This document shows, one piece after another, positions 26,950 to 35,224 of a DNA stretch of 64,000 nt; within the stretch, counting starts at the first letter, position 1; every line of letters starts with the position of its first letter. The notes below the pieces were generated by a model, which saw only the letters and a program-made list of their open reading frames with translations, made no database searches and had not been told where the DNA came from. A program made the position numbers and the translations under genes. Source of the DNA: Albibacterium sp963696875 (lineage in GTDB: Bacteria > Bacteroidota > Bacteroidia > Sphingobacteriales > Sphingobacteriaceae); contig CAVOLQ010000007.1 in assembly GCA_963696875.1 (NCBI GenBank), forward strand, positions 372,001 to 436,000, in the 5' to 3' direction.

Positions 26950-27471
26950 TTACTTAATTGAAATGGGAACAGATGTTTTATCCCAGTCCATTGCAAATCC
27001 GTCCTTATTGATTTTATAAACTAATCTCTCCTGTGTTGTTGGCAGAGTTTTGGTTTTAACTTGTACTCGCAATTGATCTTTTGATTCATCATATTTGAAA
27101 GCGCCCCACTGTGTTGGTTCTTTATTAAAGATTGCGGTCCATGTTCCGTTTTCTTCTGGGATTAGGAAGAAAGAATATTTTCCAGCCGGTAGTGTTTTCC
27201 CTTCAATTTGAATAGCTTTATCTGTTTCAAATGTAGTTGCATCATTTGCGCCAGCTCGCCATACTTTTCCAAAAGGTTCTAAATCACCCCAAATTGTGCG
27301 GCCTTTAACCGAAGGGCTGCTATACTTAATAGTTATTGTGGCATTATTTATCTTCCCTGAAACAGTTTCTGCCGGACTGGCTTTAGAAGGACCTTGTGCG
27401 CAGGCCGTTCCCGAAACCAGAAATACTGCACATAATACCATCAGTTTAATTGCAATTCTTTTCATGATCAT
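26950..27471 (-). CDS. DUF2911 domain-containing secreted protein
   Basis: 173 residues. Signal peptide to about residue 26 (TACAQ). The rest is a DUF2911 domain: VSGKINNATITIKYSSPSVKGRTIWG, FGKVWRAGANDATTFET, the LPAGKYSFFLIP strand and ending with VPISIK. Such periplasmic proteins are widespread in Bacteroidota; the function is not known. An ATG at 27465 could also be the start and gives the same signal peptide. It lies 9 bp after the stop of the sodium:solute symporter on the same strand, so it may be the last gene of that operon. Confidence 0.88.
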   Translation of the reverse strand: MIMKRIAIKLMVLCAVFLVSGTACAQGPSKASPAETVSGKINNATITIKYSSPSVKGRTIWGDLEPFGKVWRAGANDATTFETDKAIQIEGKTLPAGKYSFFLIPEENGTWTAIFNKEPTQWGAFKYDESKDQLRVQVKTKTLPTTQERLVYKINKDGFAMDWDKTSVPISIK

Positions 27472-27480
27472 GATTTTAGA

Positions 27481-29184
27481 TTAATTAATGGGATGATTAT
27501 TTGAATTCAAAAGTTTGTAAAATACTAACCCAAATATACTAAATAAATATACTGCTGCAGCGCCAATTACGTTAAGCCATAAAAAAGAAATTAGATCAAG
27601 CTTATAGATAATAATAACGGATAGCTCTGCTAAAATGGCGGCGACAAAAACAATGTTTCCATCCACTCTTTTGAAATAAAAGGCAACTAAGAATATCCCA
27701 AGGATAGGACCGTAAAATAGAGAACCAAGAATGTTAACGGCTTCGATTAAAGAACCCATTTGAGTGGCGAACATCGCCACTCCTATAGAGAAAACAGCCC
27801 AAAATAACGTATGTAACCGACCATAAAGCAGTTGTTTTTTGCCATTGTATTCGGTTTTGTCAAATAATAAATGAATATCCTTCAATGAAGAAGAGGCGAG
27901 GGAGTTTAGAGCAGCAGAAATGGATCCCCATGAGGCAAGAAAAATTACTGCAAATAACAAACCTATCATGCCAACAGGCAAAGTGTTTTTTACAAAAAAT
28001 AGAAAGATATAATTGGTATCGGTTTTTTCGTATGAGATTTTCTTCTCATTTATAGTTGTCTCAACTTGCTGATGTAGAACTTTTATCTCTTGTTGTATAG
28101 TTTTATAGCCTGCGAGTGGTTGTTGTATATTTAAAGATTCTGTCTTCCGTAGATTTAGAAGCTCCATAGATAAGTCGATTTGTTCTTGTTGTAAGCGATT
28201 GTGTTCTTGAGTGAAATGGGCGGCTTCTTCTGGAAAACGGTTCTCAAAGAGCTGAAAGGATCGCTCATTGAAATAAACCGGTGCAGGCTTCAAGGCAAAA
28301 AAGGCAAACAATAAGGCTCCTATTAAGAGGATTCCAAACTGCATAGGAATTTTCACCAAACCATTCAATAGTAGGCCAATTCTCGCGGTTTTTGTACTCT
28401 TTGCAGCAATATATCGCCCTACCTGACTTTGATCTGTACCAAAATAGGATAACGCCAAAAAGAATCCCCCAATTATCCCACTCCAAATGTTGTACCTATC
28501 GTTCAAGTCAAAATCAGTTGTAATTACATTTAGCTTACCAGATTTTCCAGCTAAGAAAAGTGCATCATCGAAAGATATTCCTCCCGGCAAATTCGTTATC
28601 AAAAGGTAGCCGGCAAAAGCCATCGTCCCCAAAATGATTACAAACTGTAGCTTTTGGGTATGGGCTACCGCTTTCGCGCCTCCAGTATAAGTATAAATAA
28701 GCAGGAGTCCACCCGTTACAATGTTGGTTAGATAAATATTCCAATCTAATACCGTGGATAAGATAATACTAGGTGCATAAATGCTTATACCAGTGGATAA
28801 GCCCCTAGAAAGTAGGAAAAGAAAAGAGGTTAAAACCCTGGTTCTACGATTAAAGCGCAGTTCTAAATATTCATAAGCGGTATAGACATTTAGTCTTTGA
28901 AATATGGGAATGAATGTAATAGAGATGACAATCATCGCCAAAGGCAAACCGAAATAATATTGTACAAAGCGCATTCCATCAGTATAGGCTTGTCCGGGGG
29001 CAGATAGAAAGGTGATGGCACTTGCCTGAGTCGCCATTACACCCAGCATGACAACGTACCAAGGTAACTGCTTATCAGCCATTAAATAGGAACGAGCATC
29101 TCGTTGGCCACGGCCCTTATAGGTTCCGTAAACAATAATCACAAGTAATGTAAAAAAGAGAACTATCCAATCTATATTACTCAT
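27481..29184 (-). CDS. Sodium:solute symporter (SSS family)
   Basis: 567 residues from the ATG of MSNIDWIVLFF, which overlaps the stop of the small upstream peptide; a longer reading adds 27 residues that belong to the intergenic peptide's other frame. About 13 membrane spans. The family features are visible: LMADKQLPWYVVMLGVMATQASAITFLSAPGQAY near residues 34-67, YTYTGGAKAVAHTQKLQ and a late sodium-site region, AVIFLASWGSISAALNSLASS. There is a long hydrophilic insertion (about 330-400) between two spans, which is longer than usual. The solute could be a sugar, a sialic acid or a deacetylated product of the PIG-L enzyme encoded upstream; the latter is inferred from linkage. Confidence 0.9.
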   Translation of the reverse strand: MSNIDWIVLFFTLLVIIVYGTYKGRGQRDARSYLMADKQLPWYVVMLGVMATQASAITFLSAPGQAYTDGMRFVQYYFGLPLAMIVISITFIPIFQRLNVYTAYEYLELRFNRRTRVLTSFLFLLSRGLSTGISIYAPSIILSTVLDWNIYLTNIVTGGLLLIYTYTGGAKAVAHTQKLQFVIILGTMAFAGYLLITNLPGGISFDDALFLAGKSGKLNVITTDFDLNDRYNIWSGIIGGFFLALSYFGTDQSQVGRYIAAKSTKTARIGLLLNGLVKIPMQFGILLIGALLFAFFALKPAPVYFNERSFQLFENRFPEEAAHFTQEHNRLQQEQIDLSMELLNLRKTESLNIQQPLAGYKTIQQEIKVLHQQVETTINEKKISYEKTDTNYIFLFFVKNTLPVGMIGLLFAVIFLASWGSISAALNSLASSSLKDIHLLFDKTEYNGKKQLLYGRLHTLFWAVFSIGVAMFATQMGSLIEAVNILGSLFYGPILGIFLVAFYFKRVDGNIVFVAAILAELSVIIIYKLDLISFLWLNVIGAAAVYLFSIFGLVFYKLLNSNNHPIN

Positions 29185-29288
29185 GACCAGTGCTTTGTAA
29201 ATAAAAAGTAAAGGATAATTTGTAAAACCAATGCGGCTACTAATAGAATATACCAGATATTCCACTTGTTAAATTCTTTTTTACTCAT
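29181..29288 (-). CDS. Small single-span membrane protein, 35 residues
   Basis: A short frame of 35 codons plus stop. It begins MSKKEFNKWNIWY, continues into a hydrophobic helix (ILLVAALVLQIILYFLF) and ends TKHWS. Both ends are joined to neighbours by ATGA overlaps: its ATG overlaps the PIG-L stop, and its TGA overlaps the symporter ATG. That architecture is hard to explain by chance and strongly suggests a translated, coupled gene. A positive N-terminus before one span predicts an N-in topology. It may be an auxiliary subunit of the symporter. Too short for most gene finders. Confidence 0.72.
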   Translation of the reverse strand: MSKKEFNKWNIWYILLVAALVLQIILYFLFTKHWS

Positions 29289-31744
29289 TTTCCGATCGAT
29301 AACATATTGAAAAATAATTTGGCAGCGCCTGTATTCCCTGCAGGTAACTGCCTAAAGAAAGATAAAGGAGAATAGATATAATGACCTTTCCCATAAGAGG
29401 TATATAAAGTAGCTCCGATTAAAGGGGACTCCCCTGTATCATGCATTTCAAAAAGAGCTTTATACCGATCATCCCATGATGACGGGAAATAAAGACCTCG
29501 TTCCTGCACCCAGCCATTAAAATCAGCTGCGGATAGTTTATTTGGATAATTTAATAGAGGATGTTGCGGTTCTAGAAACTTCACTTCAGAATCTTCTTCA
29601 GTAATACGCTCTCTCCCAATAGTGAAAGGATAAGGACCGTAATTATGCGTAGTTAAATCCTGGAGGGTGTTGAACTGCATGACTAAAGTTCCACCATTTT
29701 TAACATATTGATTTAAGATAGGCATCCATTTCTCCATTCTTCTTTCGACATTTAAGGCACGAACACCAGTAATGATTGCCGGGTAGGAAGCTAGTTTTGA
29801 AGCATCAGAGAAGTCACTTTCCTGCAAGATCGTAACTTCTAATCCTGCTAAACGTAAGAAATTAGGGATGAGATCTCCAGCGCCTTGCAAATAGCCAACT
29901 TTTGTAATTTTTATTTTTAAATCATCGTTAATTATTTTTGCACTAGCTGGCGTAAAATATTGCAATACAGGTAAATGACTGTATGCTATTAAGTGTTTGT
30001 CTTTAGAGTAAGTGTTGTTGTCGATTTCAAATTCGGCAGTTAATTGATCATTTGCTTTGAGATTTAGTTTCTCTAAGGGGATAGGTACTTGAAGACTAGT
30101 ATCTAGCTTGTTTGGTAAAAAGATTGATGGCTTTGAAAATAAGAGTTGATCTTTATTCTTTATTCTCAAAGTACCATTTATTATTGGCATATTTGAATGT
30201 AGACTTATTGTAATATTAAGAGTTGATGGATCTTTAATAAAAAATAAATTTTGGCTAAATTTAATGTTTATTGGAGGGACGATTCTTAGGCTTTCAACAA
30301 CGTCCCCTTTAATTGGGTCAAGCTTTTTATAAGATAAGGGGACTTTAACTTTAAACTCTTCGTCCTCGATTTGAAGGGAAAGAAGAATTTTTAATTCTGA
30401 AGGCTCAATCGGTAATCCTATCAAATCTTTATTCTTAACATTATACAGAGATGCAGTTGAGGCAGCCTCTTTTAACCAATAAGGTTCCGATACTGGCGTG
30501 TTTTTCGGAATCTTTAATAGCTTTTTTAAAGTATAGAGCGAGTCATTATTCAACTTTATTTCAACCTTTTCCTCGTTAGCGAGCCAATTGATCTTGGTAA
30601 TGACAATAGGCTTTGGAGAACGTCCCACTGTGTTTAATTGGAAGTCTAATTGTTCGCCAGCGACAGCTTCATTTTTACTGGAAACTGCTTCTGCCATAAA
30701 GCCTGCGCAGCTTAATATAATATGATCTAGTGCTGTCAGTTTGTTTTGTCTGAGGGCACTATCACTAACATTCCTGATGTTTTTTCTTAGATCTAATAAG
30801 GCGGGTAAACTTAAATCAGGCCTTACAAAGTTAAAATCTTCGATAATATTTGAGATAGCTTTATCAATGTTTGCCTCATTAATAACTGTCCAGTTTTGTT
30901 TTATGTCATCGAACAGGGAAGAATGGATGGTGCTTCCTGCTACTGGATTGAAGTATTCTGTTCTCACACCGGCTATAGACGGGGTGCCAGCTCCTTGGCT
31001 CTGGTGTAGACTTCTGCTTAATCCAGCAAGTTCTCCATAACCCATTCCTAAAAGAGGGTCATATTGGCCTGCTGTTACTTTAAATTGATCATCATTGGTT
31101 GTATTGGTGCTTCCAAATCGAAAAGTGTTCCATAGGAGTCGCTTTGCTTGCCAAGTTTCGACATGCTTTAACTGTTCGGGAAAGTAATTCTTATCTCCAG
31201 CAGCTATAAATGCCTTCTCCGCTATGATTGCTGAGCCTGAGTGTTGACCATGGCCGGCGGCAGCAGTAGGAGGGAAGCGGCAAATAATAAGATCAGGCTT
31301 AAATGTTCTAATCACCCAAACGACATCAGAAGTGATGGAGTCAATATCCCATTGTTTGAAAGTATCTTCTGGGTTTTTAGAAAAACCAAAATCAATTGCC
31401 CTAGTAAAAAACTGCTTTGCACCATCCAGTTTTCTAGCTTCTAATAGCTCGTAAGTCCTAATCAAGCCTAAAGCTGCACCTTGCTCACTTCCAATTAAAT
31501 TTTGTCCTCCGTCTCCACGAGTCAAAGAAAGATAAGCTGTCTCTACATTTTGATCGTTCACAAGCCAAGAAAGTAAACCCGTATTTTCGTCATCAGGATG
31601 CGCAGCTAAATACAATACTCTCGGTAATTGCTTTAGCATCTTTAGTTCTTTATAAATGGTTGTCGACGTAGCTGGACGAACCTGTTGAGAATGGACTTTG
31701 TCTGCAAGTAGTAAGCAAATAAATAACAAGATGTATTTATTCAT
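29285..31744 (-). CDS. PIG-L family deacetylase, large secreted form
   Basis: 819 residues with a signal peptide (to about residue 19, VHSQQ). The N-terminal third is a PIG-L domain with the zinc motif AHPDDE at about 48-53 and the later HGQHSGSAII. A beta-rich middle resembles a carbohydrate-binding or NEW1-like segment. The C-terminal 200 residues have the fold signs of a glutamine-amidotransferase-like domain (YLQGAGDLIPNFLRLAGLEV, GTLVMQFNT, YSPLSFFRQLPAG). Related proteins de-N-acetylate sugars or glycolipids. It is the first gene of a coupled minus-strand run with the 35-residue peptide and the symporter, so release of an acetyl sugar followed by uptake is plausible. Confidence 0.87.
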   Translation of the reverse strand: MNKYILLFICLLLADKVHSQQVRPATSTTIYKELKMLKQLPRVLYLAAHPDDENTGLLSWLVNDQNVETAYLSLTRGDGGQNLIGSEQGAALGLIRTYELLEARKLDGAKQFFTRAIDFGFSKNPEDTFKQWDIDSITSDVVWVIRTFKPDLIICRFPPTAAAGHGQHSGSAIIAEKAFIAAGDKNYFPEQLKHVETWQAKRLLWNTFRFGSTNTTNDDQFKVTAGQYDPLLGMGYGELAGLSRSLHQSQGAGTPSIAGVRTEYFNPVAGSTIHSSLFDDIKQNWTVINEANIDKAISNIIEDFNFVRPDLSLPALLDLRKNIRNVSDSALRQNKLTALDHIILSCAGFMAEAVSSKNEAVAGEQLDFQLNTVGRSPKPIVITKINWLANEEKVEIKLNNDSLYTLKKLLKIPKNTPVSEPYWLKEAASTASLYNVKNKDLIGLPIEPSELKILLSLQIEDEEFKVKVPLSYKKLDPIKGDVVESLRIVPPINIKFSQNLFFIKDPSTLNITISLHSNMPIINGTLRIKNKDQLLFSKPSIFLPNKLDTSLQVPIPLEKLNLKANDQLTAEFEIDNNTYSKDKHLIAYSHLPVLQYFTPASAKIINDDLKIKITKVGYLQGAGDLIPNFLRLAGLEVTILQESDFSDASKLASYPAIITGVRALNVERRMEKWMPILNQYVKNGGTLVMQFNTLQDLTTHNYGPYPFTIGRERITEEDSEVKFLEPQHPLLNYPNKLSAADFNGWVQERGLYFPSSWDDRYKALFEMHDTGESPLIGATLYTSYGKGHYIYSPLSFFRQLPAGNTGAAKLFFNMLSIGK

Positions 31745-31781
31745 AAATTATTGGAAATTAGTTGATAATGCTGGATAAGGT

Positions 31782-31811
31782 TAAAAATAAGAAAATCTAG
31801 CATAAAGTCAA
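31782..31811 (-). promoter_or_regulatory. Candidate promoter of the PIG-L/symporter operon
   Basis: On the minus strand TTG (31811-31809), a 19-bp spacer and TATTTTTA (31789-31782) resemble the TTTG-N19-TAnnTTTG consensus, with one mismatch in the last base of the -7 box. Transcription would begin about 31776, some 32 nt before the ATG. Confidence 0.45.
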
Positions 31812-31973
31812 TTTTCTTTCTATTTAAATAATAATTTGATAAGATATATGGATAAAAAGTCAGTTAATAAGACTTCAATTAATAGCAAAAACATCAATTA
31901 TCTTTTTTTGGTTAAAATTTTAAAAAAAACAACTCATATAACCTCCTTTTTATGGAGTGATCTTATTAAAGCT

Positions 31974-31981
31974 TATTTTTG
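31974..31981 (+). promoter_or_regulatory. -7 element (TATTTTTG) for the pseudouridine synthase gene
   Basis: TATTTTTG fits TAnnTTTG exactly. It covers the most upstream possible start codon (TTG at 31979), which would therefore precede the transcription start; the true start is probably downstream, at 32012. Confidence 0.5.
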
Positions 31982-32011
31982 CATAAGTTAAATACTAATA
32001 AGAAGAAAGAC

Positions 32012-32710
32012 TTGATCACTGAAGGAGATATTTTATTTGAAGATAATCACTATATTGCAATTAATAAACGTGCAGGAGACCTAGTTCAGGGTGATATAAC
32101 GGGTGATGTGTCTTTGGATCAAATGACCAAAGACTTCATTGCATTGAAGTATAATAAACCCAATGGTGCATTCTTAGGGGTGGCGCACCGTTTAGATCGC
32201 CCCGTTAGTGGTATCGTACTTTTCGCCAAAACCAGTAAGGGATTAGAAAGAATCAATAGACTTTTCAAAAGCAGAGATATGCACAAGATTTATTGGGCTG
32301 TAGTCCGGAAAAAGCCTTTGATTGATGAAGGAACCCTTATCCATTGGTTAATTAAGGATCCAAAAAAGAACATTACTAAAGCTTATAAAACCGAAGTTAA
32401 AGGGAGTTTACGCTCCGAATTGCATTATAAATTGATTGCAGAATTAAATGGTTATTTTCTAATTGAGTTGAATCCCATTACAGGAAGGCCACATCAAATC
32501 CGTGTACAGCTAGCAGAGTTGGGTTGCCCAATAGTAGGGAATAATAAATACGGTTATCCCAGAGGAAGTCTTAGAAGAAGTATATGTTTGCATGCTCGTA
32601 GACTAGAGTTTATGCATCCAGTAAAAAAAGAACCGGTATCGATTTTTGCCAGGCTTCCTGAAGATGGGTTTTGGGAAAGATTTGAAAATATTGAAAACAC
32701 ACAGACTTAA
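32012..32710 (+). CDS. RluA family pseudouridine synthase
   Basis: About 232 residues from the TTG at 32012. An in-frame TTG at 31979 would add 11 residues but lies inside the -7 promoter box. The catalytic segment is HRLDRPVSGIVLFAKT, with the aspartate of RLD as the nucleophile, followed by KIYWAVV and the RPHQIRVQLAELGCPI region. It lacks an S4 domain at the N-terminus, so it may modify a specific rRNA or tRNA uridine. The next gene starts 9 bp later and is likely co-transcribed. The family call is firm; the target base is unknown. Confidence 0.88.
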   Translation: MITEGDILFEDNHYIAINKRAGDLVQGDITGDVSLDQMTKDFIALKYNKPNGAFLGVAHRLDRPVSGIVLFAKTSKGLERINRLFKSRDMHKIYWAVVRKKPLIDEGTLIHWLIKDPKKNITKAYKTEVKGSLRSELHYKLIAELNGYFLIELNPITGRPHQIRVQLAELGCPIVGNNKYGYPRGSLRRSICLHARRLEFMHPVKKEPVSIFARLPEDGFWERFENIENTQT

Positions 32711-32719
32711 AATTAGAAT

Positions 32720-33178
32720 ATGGAACGCATTTGGATCTATCAAGCAAATCGTAAGTTAAATACTGAAGAAGCAAAAATGCTTCTGGATAGAATGGATAAA
32801 TTTACAGAGCAGTGGACGGCTCACGGGAAACAATTAGCTGCACAAGCACTACTAAGATACAATCAATTTTTAATTATCCGCGTGAATGAAGCTCTTGCAA
32901 AAGCGACGGGTTGTTCAATTGATAAGTCGACAGATACCTTAAAGCAAGTTCAAAAAGAGCTAGGACTAGATTTTTTTGACCGTATGCAGATTGCTTATCG
33001 AGATGGTGATGATATTAAAACAGTTTCGCGATCGGAATTTGAAAAACTTATAGAGAACGGGAAGGTAGATGAAAACACTATCGTCTTCAATAATATGGTA
33101 GTAAACAGTCAAGAACTAGAATTAAATTGGGAAGTTCCTTTAAAGGATAGCTGGCACGCTCAAGTGTTTGAAATCTAA
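32720..33178 (+). CDS. Conserved hypothetical protein (often mislabelled ABC transporter ATPase)
   Basis: 152 residues beginning MERIWIYQANRKLNTEEA. Small proteins with this start are conserved in Bacteroidota and are frequently annotated as ABC transporter ATPases, but there is no Walker A, signature or Walker B motif here, so that name is not supported. The sequence contains W-T-A-H-G-K-Q-L and two SidKSTD-like helical stretches; the pattern suggests a compact alpha/beta fold with no recognisable active site. It follows the pseudouridine synthase by 9 bp. Its stop abuts the stop of mtgA on the opposite strand, with no room for a separate terminator. Confidence 0.8.
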   Translation: MERIWIYQANRKLNTEEAKMLLDRMDKFTEQWTAHGKQLAAQALLRYNQFLIIRVNEALAKATGCSIDKSTDTLKQVQKELGLDFFDRMQIAYRDGDDIKTVSRSEFEKLIENGKVDENTIVFNNMVVNSQELELNWEVPLKDSWHAQVFEI

Positions 33179-33886
33179 TTAAGGGATTCGTGTGCTAGGC
33201 ATGTACTTGATAATTGCAGCAGCTTTTCGATTAATGAATGCGGTGGGAGCATTAGGCTTCCAACGGATTGGATTAGGCAATACGGAAATTAAGAGGGCTG
33301 CCTGTCGTTTGGTTAGACTATGAGCTGATTTTTTGAAATAGAACTGGCTTGCAGCTTCCATTCCAAAAAGACCATCGCCGGTTTCAATGATATTTAGATA
33401 TACCTCCAGAATCCGCTCTTTCCCCCATAAGATTTCGATTAACATGGTATACCATGTTTCAAATCCTTTTCTCAACCAAGAGCGGTGAGGCCATAAGAAA
33501 ACGTTTTTAGCCGTTTGCTGGCTGATTGTACTTCCTCCACGAATAGCCTTTCCTGTTTGATTTCTTTTGTAAGCATCTTCAATAGCTTTGGTGTCAAAGC
33601 CGTGATGATCCAAGAAATGGGCATCCTCACCAGCGATAGCTGCTCTTTTTAGATTGTCAGAAAGATCTGCATAAGGTATCCATTTCCGCTTTGGTAAGTC
33701 TTTTGATCTATCTGTAAACCAAGTTTCGGAAATAATTAACCAGGTGATTGGAGGATTTACAAAACGATAGAAAAGAACCCAAGTGATGGAAATGCCAATA
33801 AAACAAAGCAATACTTTCTTTATAATTTTCAATAAAATATTGCTTTTTTTAGGCTTCTTAGTTGCTCTGGCTGATCGTTTCTTCAT
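33179..33886 (-). CDS. mtgA: Monofunctional biosynthetic peptidoglycan transglycosylase
   Basis: 235 residues from the ATG of MKKRSARATKKPKK; an ATG 33 bp upstream would start inside the terminator region. A positively charged head and one membrane span (about 26-45) are followed by a GT51 domain. Its motifs are visible: AAIAGEDAHFLDHHGFD (with the catalytic glutamate), GGSTISQQTAKNVFL, KERILEVYLNIIETGDGLFG and ALLISVLPNPIRW. The enzyme polymerises lipid II into glycan strands in the periplasm without the penicillin-binding domain. It lies behind the rpsF-rpsR-rplI operon, separated by a strong hairpin, so it must be read separately. Confidence 0.93.
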   Translation of the reverse strand: MKKRSARATKKPKKSNILLKIIKKVLLCFIGISITWVLFYRFVNPPITWLIISETWFTDRSKDLPKRKWIPYADLSDNLKRAAIAGEDAHFLDHHGFDTKAIEDAYKRNQTGKAIRGGSTISQQTAKNVFLWPHRSWLRKGFETWYTMLIEILWGKERILEVYLNIIETGDGLFGMEAASQFYFKKSAHSLTKRQAALLISVLPNPIRWKPNAPTAFINRKAAAIIKYMPSTRIP

Positions 33887-33904
33887 AAAAAGACGGTTTA
33901 ATAA

Positions 33905-33936
33905 AAAAAGAGCGCTCATGAATGAGCGCTCTTTTT
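33905..33936 (-). terminator. Terminator of the rpsF-rpsR-rplI operon
   Basis: A 15-bp inverted repeat with the core AGAGCGCTCAT and a 2-nt loop. A-runs on one side and T-runs on the other give a U-tail on the minus strand, 19 bp after the rplI stop. Confidence 0.88.
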
Positions 33937-33954
33937 AATAGGCTTTTTTGAATC

Positions 33955-34399
33955 TTATTCAGCAATAACTTCAAAAGGAACTTGTACTTTTACTTCTTTG
34001 TGTAAGTTAAGGTTAGCGATGTATTCACCAACAAATTTAGGCTCTTCCTCAAAAGTAATACGACGGCGGTCAACCTCAAAGCCTTGCTTTCTTAAGCGCA
34101 TCAGCAATTTGAATGGTATTAACAGAACCGAAAATTTTTCCGGTTTCACCAGCTTTAGCGCCGATGTTCAATTTAACACCCTCAAACTTAGCAGCAATAG
34201 CATCTGCGTCCATTTTATTTTATCTTGTTTGAACTGAGCTTGTTTGATGTTCTCAGCCAAAACTTTCTTTGCAGATGAAGTAGCTAAAATAGCGTAACCT
34301 TTTGGTATTAGGTAATTACGACCATAACCAGGTTTTACATTAACGATATCGTCTTTTTCGCCTAGCTTTCTTAATATCTTGTTTTAAAATAATTTCCAT
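33955..34399 (-). pseudogene. rplI: 50S ribosomal protein L9, three indels
   Basis: Read on the minus strand from the ATG at 34399, the start is MEIILKQDIKK and the normal bL9 end (LHKEVKVQVPFEVIAE) is reached at 33955; full length would be about 148 residues. Three breaks separate in-frame pieces: an extra base near 34366, a missing base near 34214 and an extra base near 34087. The two gains have the same surroundings (AAGAAA followed by an extra G). All conserved residues remain between breaks, so loss of this ribosomal protein is not credible and errors in the sequence are likely. It is the last gene of the S6-S18-L9 operon. Confidence 0.9.
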
Positions 34400-34415
34400 G
34401 TTTCTATCCCTCCGT

Positions 34416-34679
34416 TTATTTTAATGAATCTGTAACATAAGGCAATAGACCGATGTGACGTGCACGTTTAACTGCTTGTGCAACTTTGCGTTGAAACTTC
34501 AATGATGTCCCCGTTAAACGACGAGGTAAAATTTTACCTTGCTCATTAATGAACTTTAATAAGAAGTTAGCATCTTTATAATCGATATATTTGATACCAT
34601 TCTTTTTGAAACGGCAATATTTTTTACGTGTATCCTCTACTTTAGGGGCAGTAACGTATTGTATTTTATCTCTTGCCAT
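34416..34679 (-). CDS. rpsR: 30S ribosomal protein S18
   Basis: 87 residues. The S18 core is present: KKYCRFKKNGIKYIDYKDANFL, LPRRLTGTSLKFQRKVAQAVKRARHIGLLPYV. It binds the platform of the small subunit next to S6. Its ATG overlaps the rpsF stop by one base (TAATG), and 16 bp separate it from rplI, the standard S6-S18-L9 order. Confidence 0.97.
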   Translation of the reverse strand: MARDKIQYVTAPKVEDTRKKYCRFKKNGIKYIDYKDANFLLKFINEQGKILPRRLTGTSLKFQRKVAQAVKRARHIGLLPYVTDSLK

Positions 34680-35038
34680 TATTTAGCCTCCTCGGTTTTA
34701 GGTTTCTTGTTGAAAGCCCCACTGCGTTTTTTCTCGTTGTAAGCAATGGCATGTTTGTCCAGTGCAACAGTTAAGAAACGCATTACACGCTCATCACGTT
34801 TGTACTCAAGTTCCAGTTTGTTAATTAAGTCACCTGGAGCCTTGTATTCAGTTAGGTGATAGAATCCAGTTGATTTTTTCTCAATTGGATACGCTAGTTT
34901 TTTCAGACCCCAATTATCCTCATGGATAATTTCGGCTCCGTTCTCAGTAATGTAAGTGCGAAACTTTTCTAAAGTCTCTTTTACAGTTTCTTCTGACAAC
35001 AACGGGGTAAGAATGATTACGGTTTCGTACTGTTGCAT
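34679..35038 (-). CDS. rpsF: 30S ribosomal protein S6
   Basis: 119 residues with the S6 pattern MQQYETVIILTPLLSEE, GLKKLAYPIEKKSTGFYHL and DERVMRFLTVALDKHA. The last 15 residues are a lysine-rich tail. It pairs with S18 on the small subunit and is the first gene of the operon; an excellent promoter lies 44-75 bp upstream. Confidence 0.97.
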   Translation of the reverse strand: MQQYETVIILTPLLSEETVKETLEKFRTYITENGAEIIHEDNWGLKKLAYPIEKKSTGFYHLTEYKAPGDLINKLELEYKRDERVMRFLTVALDKHAIAYNEKKRSGAFNKKPKTEEAK

Positions 35039-35081
35039 TTGTTTAATAAAATTTAATTTATAATCCGCTCAAAGCGGGATG

Positions 35082-35112
35082 CAAAAGTAACAAAAGGCTC
35101 GCATTTATACAA
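35082..35112 (-). promoter_or_regulatory. Promoter of the rpsF-rpsR-rplI operon (TTG-N20-TACTTTTG)
   Basis: On the minus strand, TTG (35112-35110), a 20-bp spacer and TACTTTTG (35089-35082) match the Bacteroidota consensus. The leader of about 38 nt contains a small CCGCT/AGCGG hairpin just upstream of the start. Confidence 0.75.
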
Positions 35113-35211
35113 GACTTTAGGAGAATAAATATTAACGGTAAAAAAATGAGCTTTAATGGCTATTTGTTAAGTGGAGAATAAAACTTCCTGTCAAGAAAGA
35201 AGAATTTTTCA

Positions 35212-35219
35212 TATCTTCG
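35212..35219 (+). promoter_or_regulatory. -7 element (TATCTTCG) abutting the dnaX start
   Basis: TATCTTCG differs from TAnnTTTG in one base and ends 5 bp before the dnaX ATG. With the usual spacing, transcription would start at or next to the ATG, predicting a leaderless mRNA. Confidence 0.4.
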
Positions 35220-35224
35220 TGCCA

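Noticed and set aside
32720..33178. ABC transporter ATPase label for this protein
   Set aside because: No Walker A, signature or Walker B motif exists in the 152 residues.
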